Source: Paraphysomonas bandaiensis
Taxonomy: Eukaryota > Chrysophyceae
NCBI GenBank assembly: GCA_965644295.1
Contig: CBFFRP010000133.1
Location: 62,001 to 126,000, forward strand
DNA: 64,000 nt
Reading direction: 5' to 3'
Shown here piece by piece: positions 45,999 to 57,039 of this stretch (position 1 is its first letter; each line of letters starts with the position of its first letter). The notes under the pieces were generated by a model. The model was given only the letters and a program-made list of their open reading frames with translations, made no database searches and was not told the DNA's origin. A program made the translations under genes and the position numbers.

Positions 45999-46200
45999 AC
46001 GCATATGTACATAGAGGGGGGTGAGCACAGATCAGAAAAATTGATTTGGCCGTCCCCGAAGGGGAGGGCCCGTCCCTCAAATAATACTGCCACCCCGTCC
46101 CTGAGGGACGGGCACCACGACGCCCTCAGTTTTTAGTTCCGTAAAACCCCCATTTTTATATATGAGATGATGTGTACATGATATGAGTGTGTTTGTACTG

Positions 46201-46742
46201 CTGTACATATAGGAGTGTGTGTACTGCTGCATGTAATATAGCAGTACTCAGCAGAGCCCACTCATACAGTATGATGGAGTGAGCATATATATCTATTAAT
46301 AGTATTGTGGTTCGTTGCTTCGGTTAGCATCCATTGATCGAAATGAGGAATCAAGCTTCGAACAGATAGCTCTGTGTTTATACGCAGACGAGCTGTTATC
46401 ACACTGTCATGTCCCAATGAAGTTGTTATTATTAATATTATTATATATAAGATAATTATTATAGAGTAAAAAGGAAGAGTAATAAAACGAATGTTTTATT
46501 ACGATAGGAGGGCCCTTCTGGCCCAGGAAGAATGCCTAAGCGGCTTAGAGCGTCCCTCGGCCCTTCTTCCTCGCTGTGTGTGAGTGTGTGTACTGCTGCA
46601 TGTAATATAGCAGTACTCAGCAGAGCAGGGCACTCAGTATGTTGGACAAAGCATATATTACTATTAATAGTATTGTGGTTTGCGTTGCTTCGGTTAACAT
46701 CCACTGATTGAAATAAGGAACCAAGCTTCGAACAGATAGCGG
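46201..46742 (+). repeat. Direct duplication, two copies of about 165 bp
   Basis: Segments 46201-46368 and 46578-46742 share GTACTGCTGCATGTAATATA, GCAGTACTCAGCAGAG, ATTAATAGTATTGTGGTT and CAAGCTTCGAACAGATAGC, with scattered substitutions. Confidence 0.85.
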
Positions 46743-47080
46743 TTGTTCTCATCTTTGAGATGAATGTCTGGAGTTCTGGAGTGGTGTGTATGGTAGTATA
46801 TGGTTATATAGTGTAGTGCTTCACGTATTGGACCAGAAGTGGATGAGTGATATTAGGGACGCCTTGGTGAAGCTTATCACAAGGAGATGCCAGGAAGCTG
46901 GAGTTCCAGTTGCAGAGAAAGTCAGTGGAATCGGTCGTGAGGTTGTGACGGGCGTAATTGATAATGACAGCTTGATAACAGCTCCTCTGCGTATAAACAC
47001 AGAGCTTATTGTACACTACTATGTACACAGACATACAATACTCATCTCAAATGTGATGTATACATGAATCGAGTCAAATA

Positions 47081-47440
47081 TTAATACGTCCGGCTTAATA
47101 TGAGCTCCAAGAGTCTTCGATATCTGATACTGTATGAGGGGCTGTGAGGAAGGTGTGATCTACTACACCCTCTATGATTAGGAAATCGTTTCTGCAATAC
47201 AGTGTACGTATCCGAAAAATACTGTTTCGCAGATCCTAAAGAGAGAAATTCTCCTTTGTTCCTGCCTCTCTTATTACGGGCTTCATTTATTAAATACCCG
47301 CTAAAGAACTGGAACAGTTCGACAGTTATGTCCTCCGCTCTCAAAGTTTCGAAATTCAATGTTCGGGCCTGCAAGAAGTCCTTGAAGTATGACGGACCAT
47401 AGGCCTTCTGTGCCTGATTACCACCGTTACCTATATTTGC
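47081..47440 (-). pseudogene. Coding-like stretch, possibly recombinase-related
   Basis: The minus frame reads QKAYGPSYFKDFLQARTLNF, then LRAEDITVELFQFFSGYLIN and EFLSLGSAKQYFSDTYTVL. The pattern (helical, with a conserved-looking layout) recalls N-terminal helper domains of eukaryotic tyrosine-recombinase elements, but I cannot prove it. No intact catalytic domain follows. It lies inside the candidate element. Confidence 0.35.
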
Positions 47441-47884
47441 ATATTTGGAATCAATCTTATGTATGTATCTTAAGTATCGCTTTTACTGCCTTCAATACAT
47501 ACTGTACACAGTCTTCACTGCCCTTCACTTGTAGTATCAGACTACAGTTGTATAATGCGTACCGTCCTACAATTGTATTATGCAGCGTATTATGAGGGAC
47601 GGTGGTAGGGACGGGGAGTTGACCTTATACGAGAAAAAGTACAGTATGTAAATACAGTGTATATTTACATGACCAAAACTCTAAATATCCCTGATTTCTA
47701 CTGCAGAAAACAGTAAAAAGTCCTGATAATACCACTGTATACATACCGCTGTACATCCGGGTGTGCAATCAGTATTGATTCGCGTTTGTTGTTTCAATCA
47801 CAGATGGTACCACAATAAATAATTTAATTATAACAATTTGCAGCTTCGATTTAACCTGAGCTTTATTAACCTTTGTCAAAGTAA

Positions 47885-48450
47885 ATGTCAGCATTAAATA
47901 ATACAGTTAATTCCTCATTCCCTAATTCTCCACCGGAAAAAAATCCAGACAAATGTCAGATGATATATTGGAATATACTGTGCTGTATTGAAGCGGGAGC
48001 TCCTGCAGAAACATTAATTCATGAGTTAGCGGAAACCTCAGGATGCGATCATATTCAAGATTTGTCCAATGTACGCAATGCAGTTGAATCAAAAGCATCA
48101 TCTCAGGTTATCGGTGAAATATTAAATAATACGATGGATCCCAAACCCATTAAAGTTGTTGAAAGAGTTGTTGGCCATTATTCCGCCTGGGCAGACAATG
48201 AGGTGTACAAGGGTCTTACTTTTCTCAATCAGGTTTATTATCACACATATTTTCGCTGGGATAAGTGGGCCAGTGGGGTCGCTCTTTTTGGAGGAACAGT
48301 GGGAGGACTTTTCAAGGTGTATCGTCGCCGTGCTGGTAAGTTTTGATTTATTTGCGAATACTAATATATTTGGGAATAAGTTAGTGGAAGGATTTCTGAG
48401 GCATTTTGTTTCATCATCCCTCTCCACCCCTAGCAGTGGCTTTGCTTTAA
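47885..48450 (+). CDS. Small protein with C-terminal membrane helix, not recognised
   Basis: Exons 47885-48335 and 48434-48450 join in frame to 155 residues ending RRAAVALL. The first 40 residues are Asn/Ser/Pro-rich and probably disordered. The helical middle contains cysteines (WNILCCIEAGAPAETLIHEL). Near the C-terminus a glycine-rich hydrophobic segment (WASGVALFGGTVGGLFKVY) followed by RRR fits a short tail anchor with a positive end, as in mitochondrial outer-membrane or peroxisomal proteins. No family was recognised. The donor gtaagt after codon 150 is strong. Confidence 0.6.
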
Positions 48451-48476
48451 GAGAAAAGTGTGATTTTAGTTTAAAC

Positions 48477-48650
48477 CAGGGCTAGGAAACAATATATTGA
48501 ATTGCAATACAATGTACAATATATTGCAATATATTGTAAAATATATTGATTTTTCGACCGGCCAAAAATCCCATCAATATTGTTTCTGTTAAAGTGGCTC
48601 ACAATATATTGCAATATATTGCAATCAATATTATCATAGTCATATAAGAG
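48477..48650. mobile_element. Truncated copy of the hAT family with CAGGG ends
   Basis: The left end CAGGGCTAGGAAACAATATA matches the 14993 and 57302 elements, as does CAATATTGTTTCTGTT inside. A right terminal repeat is not evident. Further similarity to the 14993 element resumes at about 48680 (ACAAGTCCATGTATATAAAT). Confidence 0.55.
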
Positions 48651-49084
48651 AAGATCCTTAACTGTAGGGTAAAAAATACAAGTCCATGTATATAAATATC
48701 CGGAAAATAAGAAAAAAGCCTATTTTTTATGTTATTTTCTGTTTTTTATGTATCGCCAGCTCAAACAGTACTCTACACCTCTCCACATGTATGTACAGTA
48801 CTTCTCTTAATATAGTATATATATCCTATAGTGATATAAACATAAGAAATGTACATAATCAGTTTAATCTGTGACTTTTTATCAAATGAAGCAATCGCCT
48901 CTTTTTCTTTCACACAACAATACAAACATTCAATTTTGTTTGTCCTATATACAGCCGTACACAAAACACTGCATAATATAACACCATACACCTCTATGTG
49001 CCCTATGCATATCTTATACAGTCACTTCAAGTACTAAACTGAAAATAACATCCTCTCATTTCTCTACGCACCCCTGTGATCTGT

Positions 49085-49199
49085 CTACTCGTTCCCAACG
49101 ATCAGACATATCAAATGGCGAAACAAATTGCCCTGCAGGGGTTTAGTCATAACATCGGCAACATTGTTGGCAGAATCAACATACTGTAGGACTATCCAC
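49085..49199 (-). pseudogene. Ty1/copia retrotransposon, RNase H C-terminal scrap
   Basis: The minus frame gives QYVDSANNVADVMTKPLQGN, then LFRHLICLIVGNE and a stop. The motif NVADxxTKPL is diagnostic of the end of Ty1/copia polyproteins. No other part of the element or LTRs were seen. Confidence 0.8.
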
Positions 49200-49894
49200 C
49201 TAAATATATATATGTATATGTCCTGTATTATATATTAAGTGTAGTACGGTATATACTTGTAGTAAGGAATACAATGTACAATGTAGGGAAATGTGATCGT
49301 TGGGTTTAAGTTTAGAGCCGTTGATATTGTATAGATGTGTATTATTCATAATTCAGTTTCATATAATAATCTGCCCCATTCTGAGAGCGTACCCTAGTGA
49401 AGTGCTAGTGTTGACTAAGCTAAGTAACGTATAGATTATTAATAAAAATCTCAGCGTATTATTCGTGTGTTGGCATCAAGAAAGCTCTAGCTAGATCTAC
49501 ACTATACCTGCATAGCCTATATGAGATTACGAGAAACCCCGCGCATTCTAGGGGAGGGAGGGGGGCGGCCAATGTCACACTAGACCTATACTGAGTCATG
49601 CATGGTCACGAGAATCCCCGCGTAATCTTTGTTAGGTAATGATGGAAAGGTACACATGGTCCTAATAGAATCTGCGCGAATTACATATATAAAAGTCATG
49701 CATAATTATGAGAAATCCCGCGTAATCTCAGCAAAGGTTAACACAGGTGGGGGGAACAACAGAATCTGCGCGTGATCTATATGGTCAGCTAAGCTAGCAC
49801 ACGGGTGGGTGGGTAGTAGAATTTGTGCTATATCTTGGTGTTATAGGTGGGGCACCAGCCAGCCTACATTATGGCCACGCCCTTGCCCCATATT

Positions 49895-50170
49895 GACAGC
49901 GTAACTAATTACTGCGTGCGGCCCCCTAGTGGGTGCGGCTGAGTGCTGCTGCGATTGATCGCCTCTACCTATGTACACATTGCTCAGTTCAGCACTACCC
50001 CACCCGGGGTCTCACTGCATATTCAGCGCTGAATACCATGTGATAATGATGTAGCTAGTTGGGTTCAGTAGGTAGCTAGCAAATAACGTATGGGACTTAA
50101 ATCAAATATTAGTTAGGTACCCACCCGCCCCCCATCCGAATCTACCTAAGTACGCGCTCAGACTGGGGCA
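49895..50170 (+). repeat. Interspersed repeat family B, copy 2
   Basis: Same orientation and length as the copy at 9037-9314, with high identity throughout. Confidence 0.8.
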
Positions 50171-50589
50171 CCCCCCACCCGTATTCCTAAATACAACTGT
50201 AGTACAGTATTCCCATATGTGATCAACTTGGCCACTGGGACTAAGGAGAGTGTCCCACACAACTCATTTGACCACCATCCTTTTCTTACCCTAAGTCGCC
50301 GTGGACCAGGCCGCATGGTTACAGGTAGACTATTGGCATCTATTTATCGGGTATAGTACTGTGCTTATAAGTACTGTAGATCAATTACTTTCATTTATTT
50401 TATAATGGCACATAATTTTTAATGCACTATACTTTGTACTTCTTTGGTCACGGGCTAATTTGTTACACTAGATAAAATGTGTCAATTTAGAGGTAGTTAT
50501 TAAAGTATTATCAAGTATCATTTTATTATGATGTAGCAATAACCTTTGGCACATCATATAAATATATGTAGTATATTCGAATGATTTGC

Positions 50590-52554
50590 TTAATCTCTAT
50601 GGCCATTATCGTTTAATATACGAACGATAGATCTATAAACTTCGTCGTCATAACTCTGCGACAATGCGCTTTCATTAACAAGGTTCCCAGTCATAAATTC
50701 TACTAAACGTGGTGAAACTTGTTCTAATTCTGTTAAGGTCTCAAACATTTTTTCTGTGATTCTGCCGTGAATGCTGCCGTGAGCATCCATATCATCGTTC
50801 GCGCTATCAGAAGAATCGTCAAACTCAAAAGCGCAGAGTTTAAACAATCGCTGTACATCATTTCCTGGCGTATGTAATAAAGATTTTCCAACAGACATTG
50901 CAGTGAAAAACCTAAGTACCAGCTGAGCCTTGGCCTCGGAGTGTAAATATGCATCAACAGTTCCAAATGAAGTTATGAGACGTAGTAACTCAGGATGCGC
51001 CATATAATGCAGATCACAAAAATTCAGATGATCTGACCCTTTGACGGTTGCGTTAAACACCGTGACATCAGAAGAACGCTCCACCAGATCCTTACGAAAC
51101 AGAGCCTGATACTTAGAAAAAGCCCACAACTCACTTGACACCATAAGTGTAGGGCACTTCAAACCAGCGACACGATCGGCATCGGGGACGGGATACATCC
51201 AAGAGTCCACTAAAACAAAAAGTAAGGGAAGTTGAACTTACTAAGGAACATAAATGCATTTGATTCGAAAGAGTCAGAACAGTGACTGTTGTGACATGTA
51301 GCTACAAGTATTATAGCAGCAACTTACAATACAACACACATGTGTATGACAATAAGTTTCCGACATCTATCAAACGAGCTGTGGACAGAAGTATATGTAT
51401 GCACACTTACATAAAACGCAACTCGTAACGCGTTTGTCTCTACAGGCTACAGTGGCACATGTGCCACCGCCAAACGAATGTCCAAATAAATTCACCTGCT
51501 TCATGTCGATTGCATACTCCTTAGATATTTCGGGTCGCGACAAATGGTCGATGAGAGTGATAACTTCTTTGGCTCGGCGATCCATTCCACCCATGTAATA
51601 CATCCGTTCATCACGACTACCAGGTTTGATACTTTCCGGCAGTAGGTAGTCATAAACAATACTGTCTGCGGGAGAGTTGTATGGCCGTGCCATCATAGCG
51701 GATGGTAAATGGTCGACCGCGTAGACAATGTAACCGTTAGAGGCTAATTTCTCACAAATAGAAGAAGAAAGTTGGCGCCAAGAGTACATTCCATGCGAGT
51801 ATATTGCTATCGGGAAACCCCTCGTAGTACGTTTATCAGGCTGCTCAGCAAGAATAGATTGAAAATCTACCTTATGGATATCCTGAATGTGCTCAGAATT
51901 TGTCCGCGCGAGTGAAATATGAGAAAACAAGAACGATGGCAGCTTAGAATCACTCGCAGTTTGCTCCATCAGGTCCAAGCACTCCTGTGTTTGGTGTAGT
52001 GGGTGACCAGATGACCATATTACACTATGCGGAGAATAAACAATGGAATAATACAGTTGTTGCAAAAAAGTTGGAGGCTTTGTGCTTAACGGAAACCAAC
52101 ACTGGGCGAACAACTCATACGATGTTTGACCTTTGTAAAGTTGAGAGCCTTCAGGTAACGTAATAGGAATATGAAATGAATGCGTGCCAATTCGTTTGTA
52201 GCATCCGGTTAGTCCCGTGGGGCTGGGTACAGGTACTAGTGCTATTAACACTCCTGTAGTGAGGGCCACTAGACTCAAAATCCAACCAGCTAAATGATAC
52301 TCAAACCACAAACCCCTTCCCGAATAATTCCATAAATAAGAGACAGAAATAATAAAATTAATGGAAAAAAGAGGGAGAGTTCTCCAGTGGGGCTTGAGAC
52401 TGAGGGATGGAGACATGAGGTAGTTGTGGATGGCCATAGTACTGCATAAGCAGGATAAACTCCCATATGATATCCCCTCAGGCCACTGCAGGCCAATCAG
52501 CAATCCCACTGCAAGGTGAGCCACCACTATGCAGCGAATATAGAGTTCCCACAT
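50590..52554 (-). CDS. Membrane-bound platelet-activating-factor acetylhydrolase-like lipase
   Basis: Exon 1 is 52554-51411 and exon 2 is 51209-50590, giving 587 residues. The first roughly 120 residues contain about four hydrophobic helices (for example CIVVAHLAVGLLIGL and LAGWILSLVALTTGVLIALV). The alpha/beta-hydrolase follows: FPIAIYSHGMYSWRQLSSSI (oxyanion region), the nucleophile motif GHSFGG (Ser near 360), LDSWMYPV (Asp near 383) and GSDHLNFCD (His near 442). This order and the LDxWM and GSxHxNF motifs are those of PAF-acetylhydrolase II, which cleaves short or oxidised sn-2 chains from phospholipids. Animal enzymes lack the N-terminal helices, so this form is an integral membrane enzyme. 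A C-terminal acidic tail (about 100 residues) is extra. The intron lies between the nucleophile and the Asp. Confidence 0.9.
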
Positions 52555-52788
52555 TATGATATTGATGGTTTGAATGATGAAGAGTTGCAGTGCTGTAAAA
52601 TATGATGATGATGCTATGCATGCGGTCTATACGTATTCTATTCTGGATGTCCTGTAGGGTGATTTATATGTGTGTAATTTCATGTCAATATCTGGAGCAT
52701 ATGATTGGACAAGGCGGTGGTGTTGACAATGTCCATCATATTCCGGAATGATTCTGTGTATCTGAACCATTCGCTGGCTAGCTATACG

Positions 52789-55345
52789 GTATACCTACAA
52801 ACCTGGTAAATCGGGGCCCCCAGAAAAATCGGGGCCCCCACAAACCAAAAAACAGTCCCATATGACCGTCAATAAACCACCTTAACAAACACTAATTCCT
52901 TCAATAACTACACACCCAATCAACTAACACATACAACGCCATGTCCCTCGTATGCACGAGTGTTCATATCATAAGGACACCTCTCAGCTCATCCATACTA
53001 CTGCTGCTTTCAACCAGCAATATGAGGTGAACAACTGTGTCTGCAGTGTTCCTGGTGTCCATCCGCTGTGCTCCGTAAAGCCTTCATTTACACTTTACAC
53101 TGGTAAGAATGGAGATAATTAGAGACATTGACTCTATGTGATGTGGTGTGTGTTTTCATATGAAGGCTCGGGAATCTTAATGCTCTGTCTATAATGTATA
53201 TATTATATATGTGGCCTCATACTAGCGGACTGATTCCTTATGCCATAGAGTGACTCTGGGTAGAGAATCTACATTGAAGATTATTTACTTTCCTCCAATA
53301 CAGCTTGAGTAATCTCTCTGGCTTGTTAAAAGTAACCTATTGGCGTAGGTTTGTTTCGTTACGTGCTCTACGTGGAGTGTAGATATCACTCCACTATCGC
53401 CCTATAGGAATTGCCATTTGATCTCCCTGGCTTTTCCGGAACGCAACACCTCTCACAGAGATCACCACGTTTGCTTGATGACTACGTACCATGTACAGTA
53501 GGTTCACGATGCAACTTGTATTTATGTTAGTCCTGCCTTGTATAATATAGGTCCTTGACTGATTGTGTAACATTTCCGTGTGCCTTATATGTAATATCTA
53601 ATTAAGATAGTTTCATCCTGCCTTTGTTTGTATTTAGAAATCAGATATCCACGAATTGAAGAAGAAACGCACTATATTCTACCATATTATTATACCATTA
53701 TTTGCTTCATACTGCAACACGTGTATTACATTACATACCACTGAGAGTATTAATGTACAATATAGTAGAAAAGCAAATGATCATTAAGTTAAAGAATAAC
53801 TAGTCTATAAAGCAGGAAAGTAATCAACAAAACTGTAATGAACGTATAATATAACAAGATATTTCGAATGTTAAATCATAAGCTACCTCGTAATTGTTAG
53901 ATTTGATAGTACATTAGGCGCATCATTCACTTGCTAAATGCAAACTTCTTCCTTTTCTGCTCTCAAAGATGTCTTCAGCTACCTTTTCTGCCGCGGATAA
54001 TTAGGCCAACTTTATCAATGATATTGGCCGCTTTCTTTCTTCTTGTACTCTTACGGCTTTAGCACAGCGGTCCTCTTCTCTCATAAGCGTGAGCTCTGCT
54101 GCAGGCCGTTTTCTTTCAGCAGGATCTCTTGAAGCCATTTCCTCCCGATATTGGCAACTACGCTCTCGTGACTCACTATTTCAGACCAATGACAGATATG
54201 GGTCAGTTCATCTATGTTGATGTTCGTATGTCCCGGTGATATGCCCGAAACAATAATCTCAGGGTAAGTAACAGTTCCACGAAGTTTTACATAGGACACC
54301 GTCGGAAGAAAACGTTTCCTGCTTTATAGACTAGTTATTCTTTAACTTAATGATCATTTGCTTTTCTACTATATTGTACATTAATACTCTCAGTGGTATG
54401 TAATGTAATACACGTGTTGCAGTATGAAGCAAATAATGGTATAATAATATGGTAGAATATAGTGCGTTTCTTCTTCAATTCGTGGATATCTGATTTCTAA
54501 ATACAAACAAAGGCAGGATGAAACTATCTTAATTAGATATTACATATAAGGCACACGGAAACGTTACACAATCAGTCAAGGACCTATATTATACAAGGCA
54601 GGACTAACATAAATACAAGTTGCATCGTGAACCTACTGTAAATGGTACGTAGTCATCAAGCAAACGTGGTGATCTCTGTGAGAGGTGTTGCGTTCCGGAA
54701 AAGCCAGGGAGATCAAATGGCAATTCCTATAGGGCGATAGTGGAGTGATATCTACACTCCACGTAGAGCACGTAACGAAACAAACCTACGCCAATAGGTT
54801 ACTTTTAACAAGCCAGAGAGATTACTCAAGCTGTATTGGAGGAAAGTAAATAATCTTCAATGTAGATTCTCTACCCAGAGTCACTCTATGGCATAAGGAA
54901 TCAGTCCGCTAGTATGAGGCCACATATATAATATATACATTATAGACAGAGCATTAAGATTCCCGAGCCTTCATATGAAAACACACACCACATCACATAG
55001 AGTCAATGTCTCTAATTATCTCCATTCTTACCAGTGTAAAGTGTAAATGAAGGCTTTACGGAGCACAGCGGATGGACACCAGGAACACTGCAGACACAGT
55101 TGTTCACCTCATATTGCTGGTTGAAAGCAGCAGTAGTATGGATGAGCTGAGAGGTGTCCTTATGATATGAACACTCGTGCATACGAGGGACATGGCGTTG
55201 TATGTGTTAGTTGATTGGGTGTGTAGTTATTGAAGGAATTAGTGTTTGTTAAGGTGGTTTATTGACGGTCATATGGGACTGTTTTTTGGTTTGTGGGGGC
55301 CCCGATTTTTCTGGGGGCCCCGATTTACCAGGTTTGTAGGTATAC
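52789..55345. mobile_element. Foldback-type element with 1,031-bp inverted repeats
   Basis: The left arm (52789-53819) and right arm (54315-55345) are reverse complements with no indel: every checked pair of positions sums to 108134. I found only two base differences in the parts compared. The outer ends carry a tandem AATCGGGGCCCCC motif on each arm, next to GGTATAC at both borders. The 495-bp spacer is unrelated to the arms. No transposase is visible, so the element would need help in trans, like foldback or long-TIR MULE/IS630-type elements. Confidence 0.9.
53820..54314 (-). other. Spacer of the inverted-repeat element with short ORFs
   Basis: The minus strand holds an ORF at 54299-54081 (starts MSYVKLRGTVTYPEIIVSGI) and an overlapping-frame ORF of 45 codons (starts MASRDPAERKRPAAELTLM) just downstream. 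The two could be exons of a captured host gene. No family recognised. Confidence 0.4.
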
Positions 55346-55525
55346 AGGGGGTGGTTGTGCATATCGATTTCATCGATTTCATCAATATTTTGTTCATCAT
55401 ATATTTCATTGAAAAGTCATCGTTTTTTCATTAAAAAAGTCACTTTTTTTCACTTTTCACTGAAAAAACGGTGACTTTTCAATGAAATAAATGATGAACA
55501 AATCGATATGCACAACCACCCCCAG
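55345..55525. mobile_element. Palindromic MITE, 181 bp, TA target duplication
   Basis: The ends read CAGGGGGTGGTTGTGCATAT and, complementary, CTGGGGGTGGTTGTGCATAT; flanks are TA on both sides (55343-55344, 55526-55527). The inner part is also palindromic (TCATTGAAAAGTCA and its complement), so the whole element can fold into one hairpin. TA duplication suggests Tc1/mariner-type mobilisation. Its left end coincides with the right border of the large inverted repeat. Confidence 0.8.
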
Positions 55526-55693
55526 TATCCTACACAATGCTGTGTAGTACAAGTGCGGTAGACTGAAATACTGCTGTATATAATTTTCTAGGCATTGTCA
55601 TGTAGAGTATAGTCGATACAGCAGCTCATAGTGTCTGAGAGTGACAGATATATATATATAATTCTCCCATGAGCTAGTACACCCCGATAACCT

Positions 55694-56899
55694 ATGGCCT
55701 CTATGACGAACAAGGATATGTTGGCATTTTTTCTCGCTGGACTGTTGAATAACAGCAGCTATGTGATTATGATAGCAGGGGCTAAAGACATCTCGCCTGA
55801 GATGGTGGGACTAGTGTATGTCTCCGCTATGATCCCCTCATTCGTTATCAAAGTATCTGGGCCTTATTGGTATCATTTGCTAAACTATCGGACGCGTATG
55901 CTTTTAGCTTCCTGGCTTATGACTGGCTGCTTCATCACAGTGGCTGTGGGCGGTATCTTTCAGATGATCGAAGTGCAGCTATTTGGTGTTGTGTTAGGAT
56001 CCACGCAACAGGGTTTCGGAGAAGCATCCTTTTTAGCTTATACTGCATTCTTCAATAGCAGACAGGCACTAACGGCATGGTCAAGTGGCACAGGCATTGC
56101 AGGTATATTTGGTTATGCTTGGGTCGTGGTATTCACCATGGGTCTCGGTGCGAGCTATGAATTCACGTTGTTTTGTGCGGTGGTACTACCTGTAGTATTT
56201 TGGTTGAACTATATATATCTCTTTACTCCGCCAACTATTGCGAGAGAAACAAACCACAAATCCATTGACAAGGGGGGTGTATATTCCCCACTTGCAGACA
56301 CAGAAGACTCTGAAATCACAGACCGGAAGAGTACTGGCGAACTTGATTTGTCCGCCGCAGCGTACGAGATGTCTATGAAAGATAGGATTGACAATACCCT
56401 TGCACTGTGGCCATTTATGGTTCCCCTTTTTGTTGTATACTTTGCCGAGTATGCGATGCAATCGGGTGTTTGGGCCGCTATTGGGTTTCCAGTTGATAGT
56501 GATCACGCAAGGGACCAGTTTTACATATACAGCAATTGGATGTATCAATTAGGGGTTTTCGTGAGTAGATCGAGTGGTATGTTGTGGAAGGCAGACATGC
56601 TTTCACTATGGATGATGCCGACACTGCAGCTTTTCCTTCTTGTGTTCTTCATACTCGATGCATATTTCATGTGGTGGTACGATTGGTCACTACTACTTCT
56701 GTGTTTTGTTGTGGGTTTATTCGGGGGTGCTGTCTATGTTGGTGGGTATGCATTGATGGCTGAAACCGTGCCCCCACATCTGAAAGAGTTTTCACTCTCC
56801 GCGTCCGGTGTATCGGTTGATATTGGGGTCGCTCTGGCAGATGTGGCCGGAATACTTATTCAACAAGCTCTATATGATCACCATGATTTGTCAGACTGA
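55694..56899 (+). CDS. CLN3: CLN3/battenin family lysosomal membrane protein
   Basis: Single exon, 401 residues, near the usual 400-440. It has about 10-11 hydrophobic helices. Diagnostic stretches are FFLAGLLNNSSYVIMIAGAK at the N-terminus, GSTQQGFGEASFLAYTAFF, WSSGTGIAGIFGYAW, and the late YFAEYAMQSGVWAAIGFPV with FYIYSNWMYQLGVFVSRSSG. These are the conserved luminal and membrane motifs of CLN3. CLN3 acts in lysosomes or vacuoles and is linked to glycerophosphodiester export and luminal homeostasis. A central hydrophilic loop (residues about 185-235, with Ser/Asp/Glu and a dileucine-like acidic stretch) is a likely sorting region. The only intron-free long gene in this part of the window. 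Confidence 0.95.
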   Translation: MASMTNKDMLAFFLAGLLNNSSYVIMIAGAKDISPEMVGLVYVSAMIPSFVIKVSGPYWYHLLNYRTRMLLASWLMTGCFITVAVGGIFQMIEVQLFGVVLGSTQQGFGEASFLAYTAFFNSRQALTAWSSGTGIAGIFGYAWVVVFTMGLGASYEFTLFCAVVLPVVFWLNYIYLFTPPTIARETNHKSIDKGGVYSPLADTEDSEITDRKSTGELDLSAAAYEMSMKDRIDNTLALWPFMVPLFVVYFAEYAMQSGVWAAIGFPVDSDHARDQFYIYSNWMYQLGVFVSRSSGMLWKADMLSLWMMPTLQLFLLVFFILDAYFMWWYDWSLLLLCFVVGLFGGAVYVGGYALMAETVPPHLKEFSLSASGVSVDIGVALADVAGILIQQALYDHHDLSD

Positions 56900-57039
56900 T
56901 AACATACCGTTTAATGGTCTTTTGGTTTTCCGTAGTTGCAACAGAGGGTTTTGTGTCGATGTTTCAATTGGTTAGTATTCTAATAGAAGTCGTGTGGCAT
57001 AGTACTTCGTTAATAGAGCAAATTTGTGTTATGATATGG

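Larger units (their letters stand above)
46070..47606. mobile_element. Candidate DNA element with CCGTCCCTCA termini
   Basis: The left end CCGTCCCTCAAATAATACTG resembles the reverse complement of the right end, CCGTCCCTCATAATACGCTG. Both ends are embedded in GGGACGG-rich short palindromes. No target duplication was established. The interior holds a two-copy direct repeat and a minus-strand ORF-like stretch. Confidence 0.35.
45768..47884. other. Divergent intergenic region with repeats and a candidate element
   Basis: It contains family F copy 2 (45890-45998), a direct duplication (46201-46368 and 46578-46742), GGGACGG-rich palindromic termini (about 46052-46135 and 47588-47625) and a minus-strand coding-like stretch (47081-47440). 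Confidence 0.5.
48451..50589. other. Tail-to-tail region with hAT-like, copia and family B remnants
   Basis: It holds a truncated copy of the hAT family seen at 14993 (from 48477), a Ty1/copia scrap (49085-49199) and family B copy 2 (49895-50170). No gene. Confidence 0.6.
52555..55693. other. Divergent intergenic region dominated by an inverted-repeat element
   Basis: The 2.56-kb inverted-repeat element (52789-55345) and the palindromic MITE (55345-55525) fill almost all of it. A TATA-like run (ATATATATATATAATT, about 55648-55663) lies about 30 bp before the CLN3 start. Confidence 0.6.
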
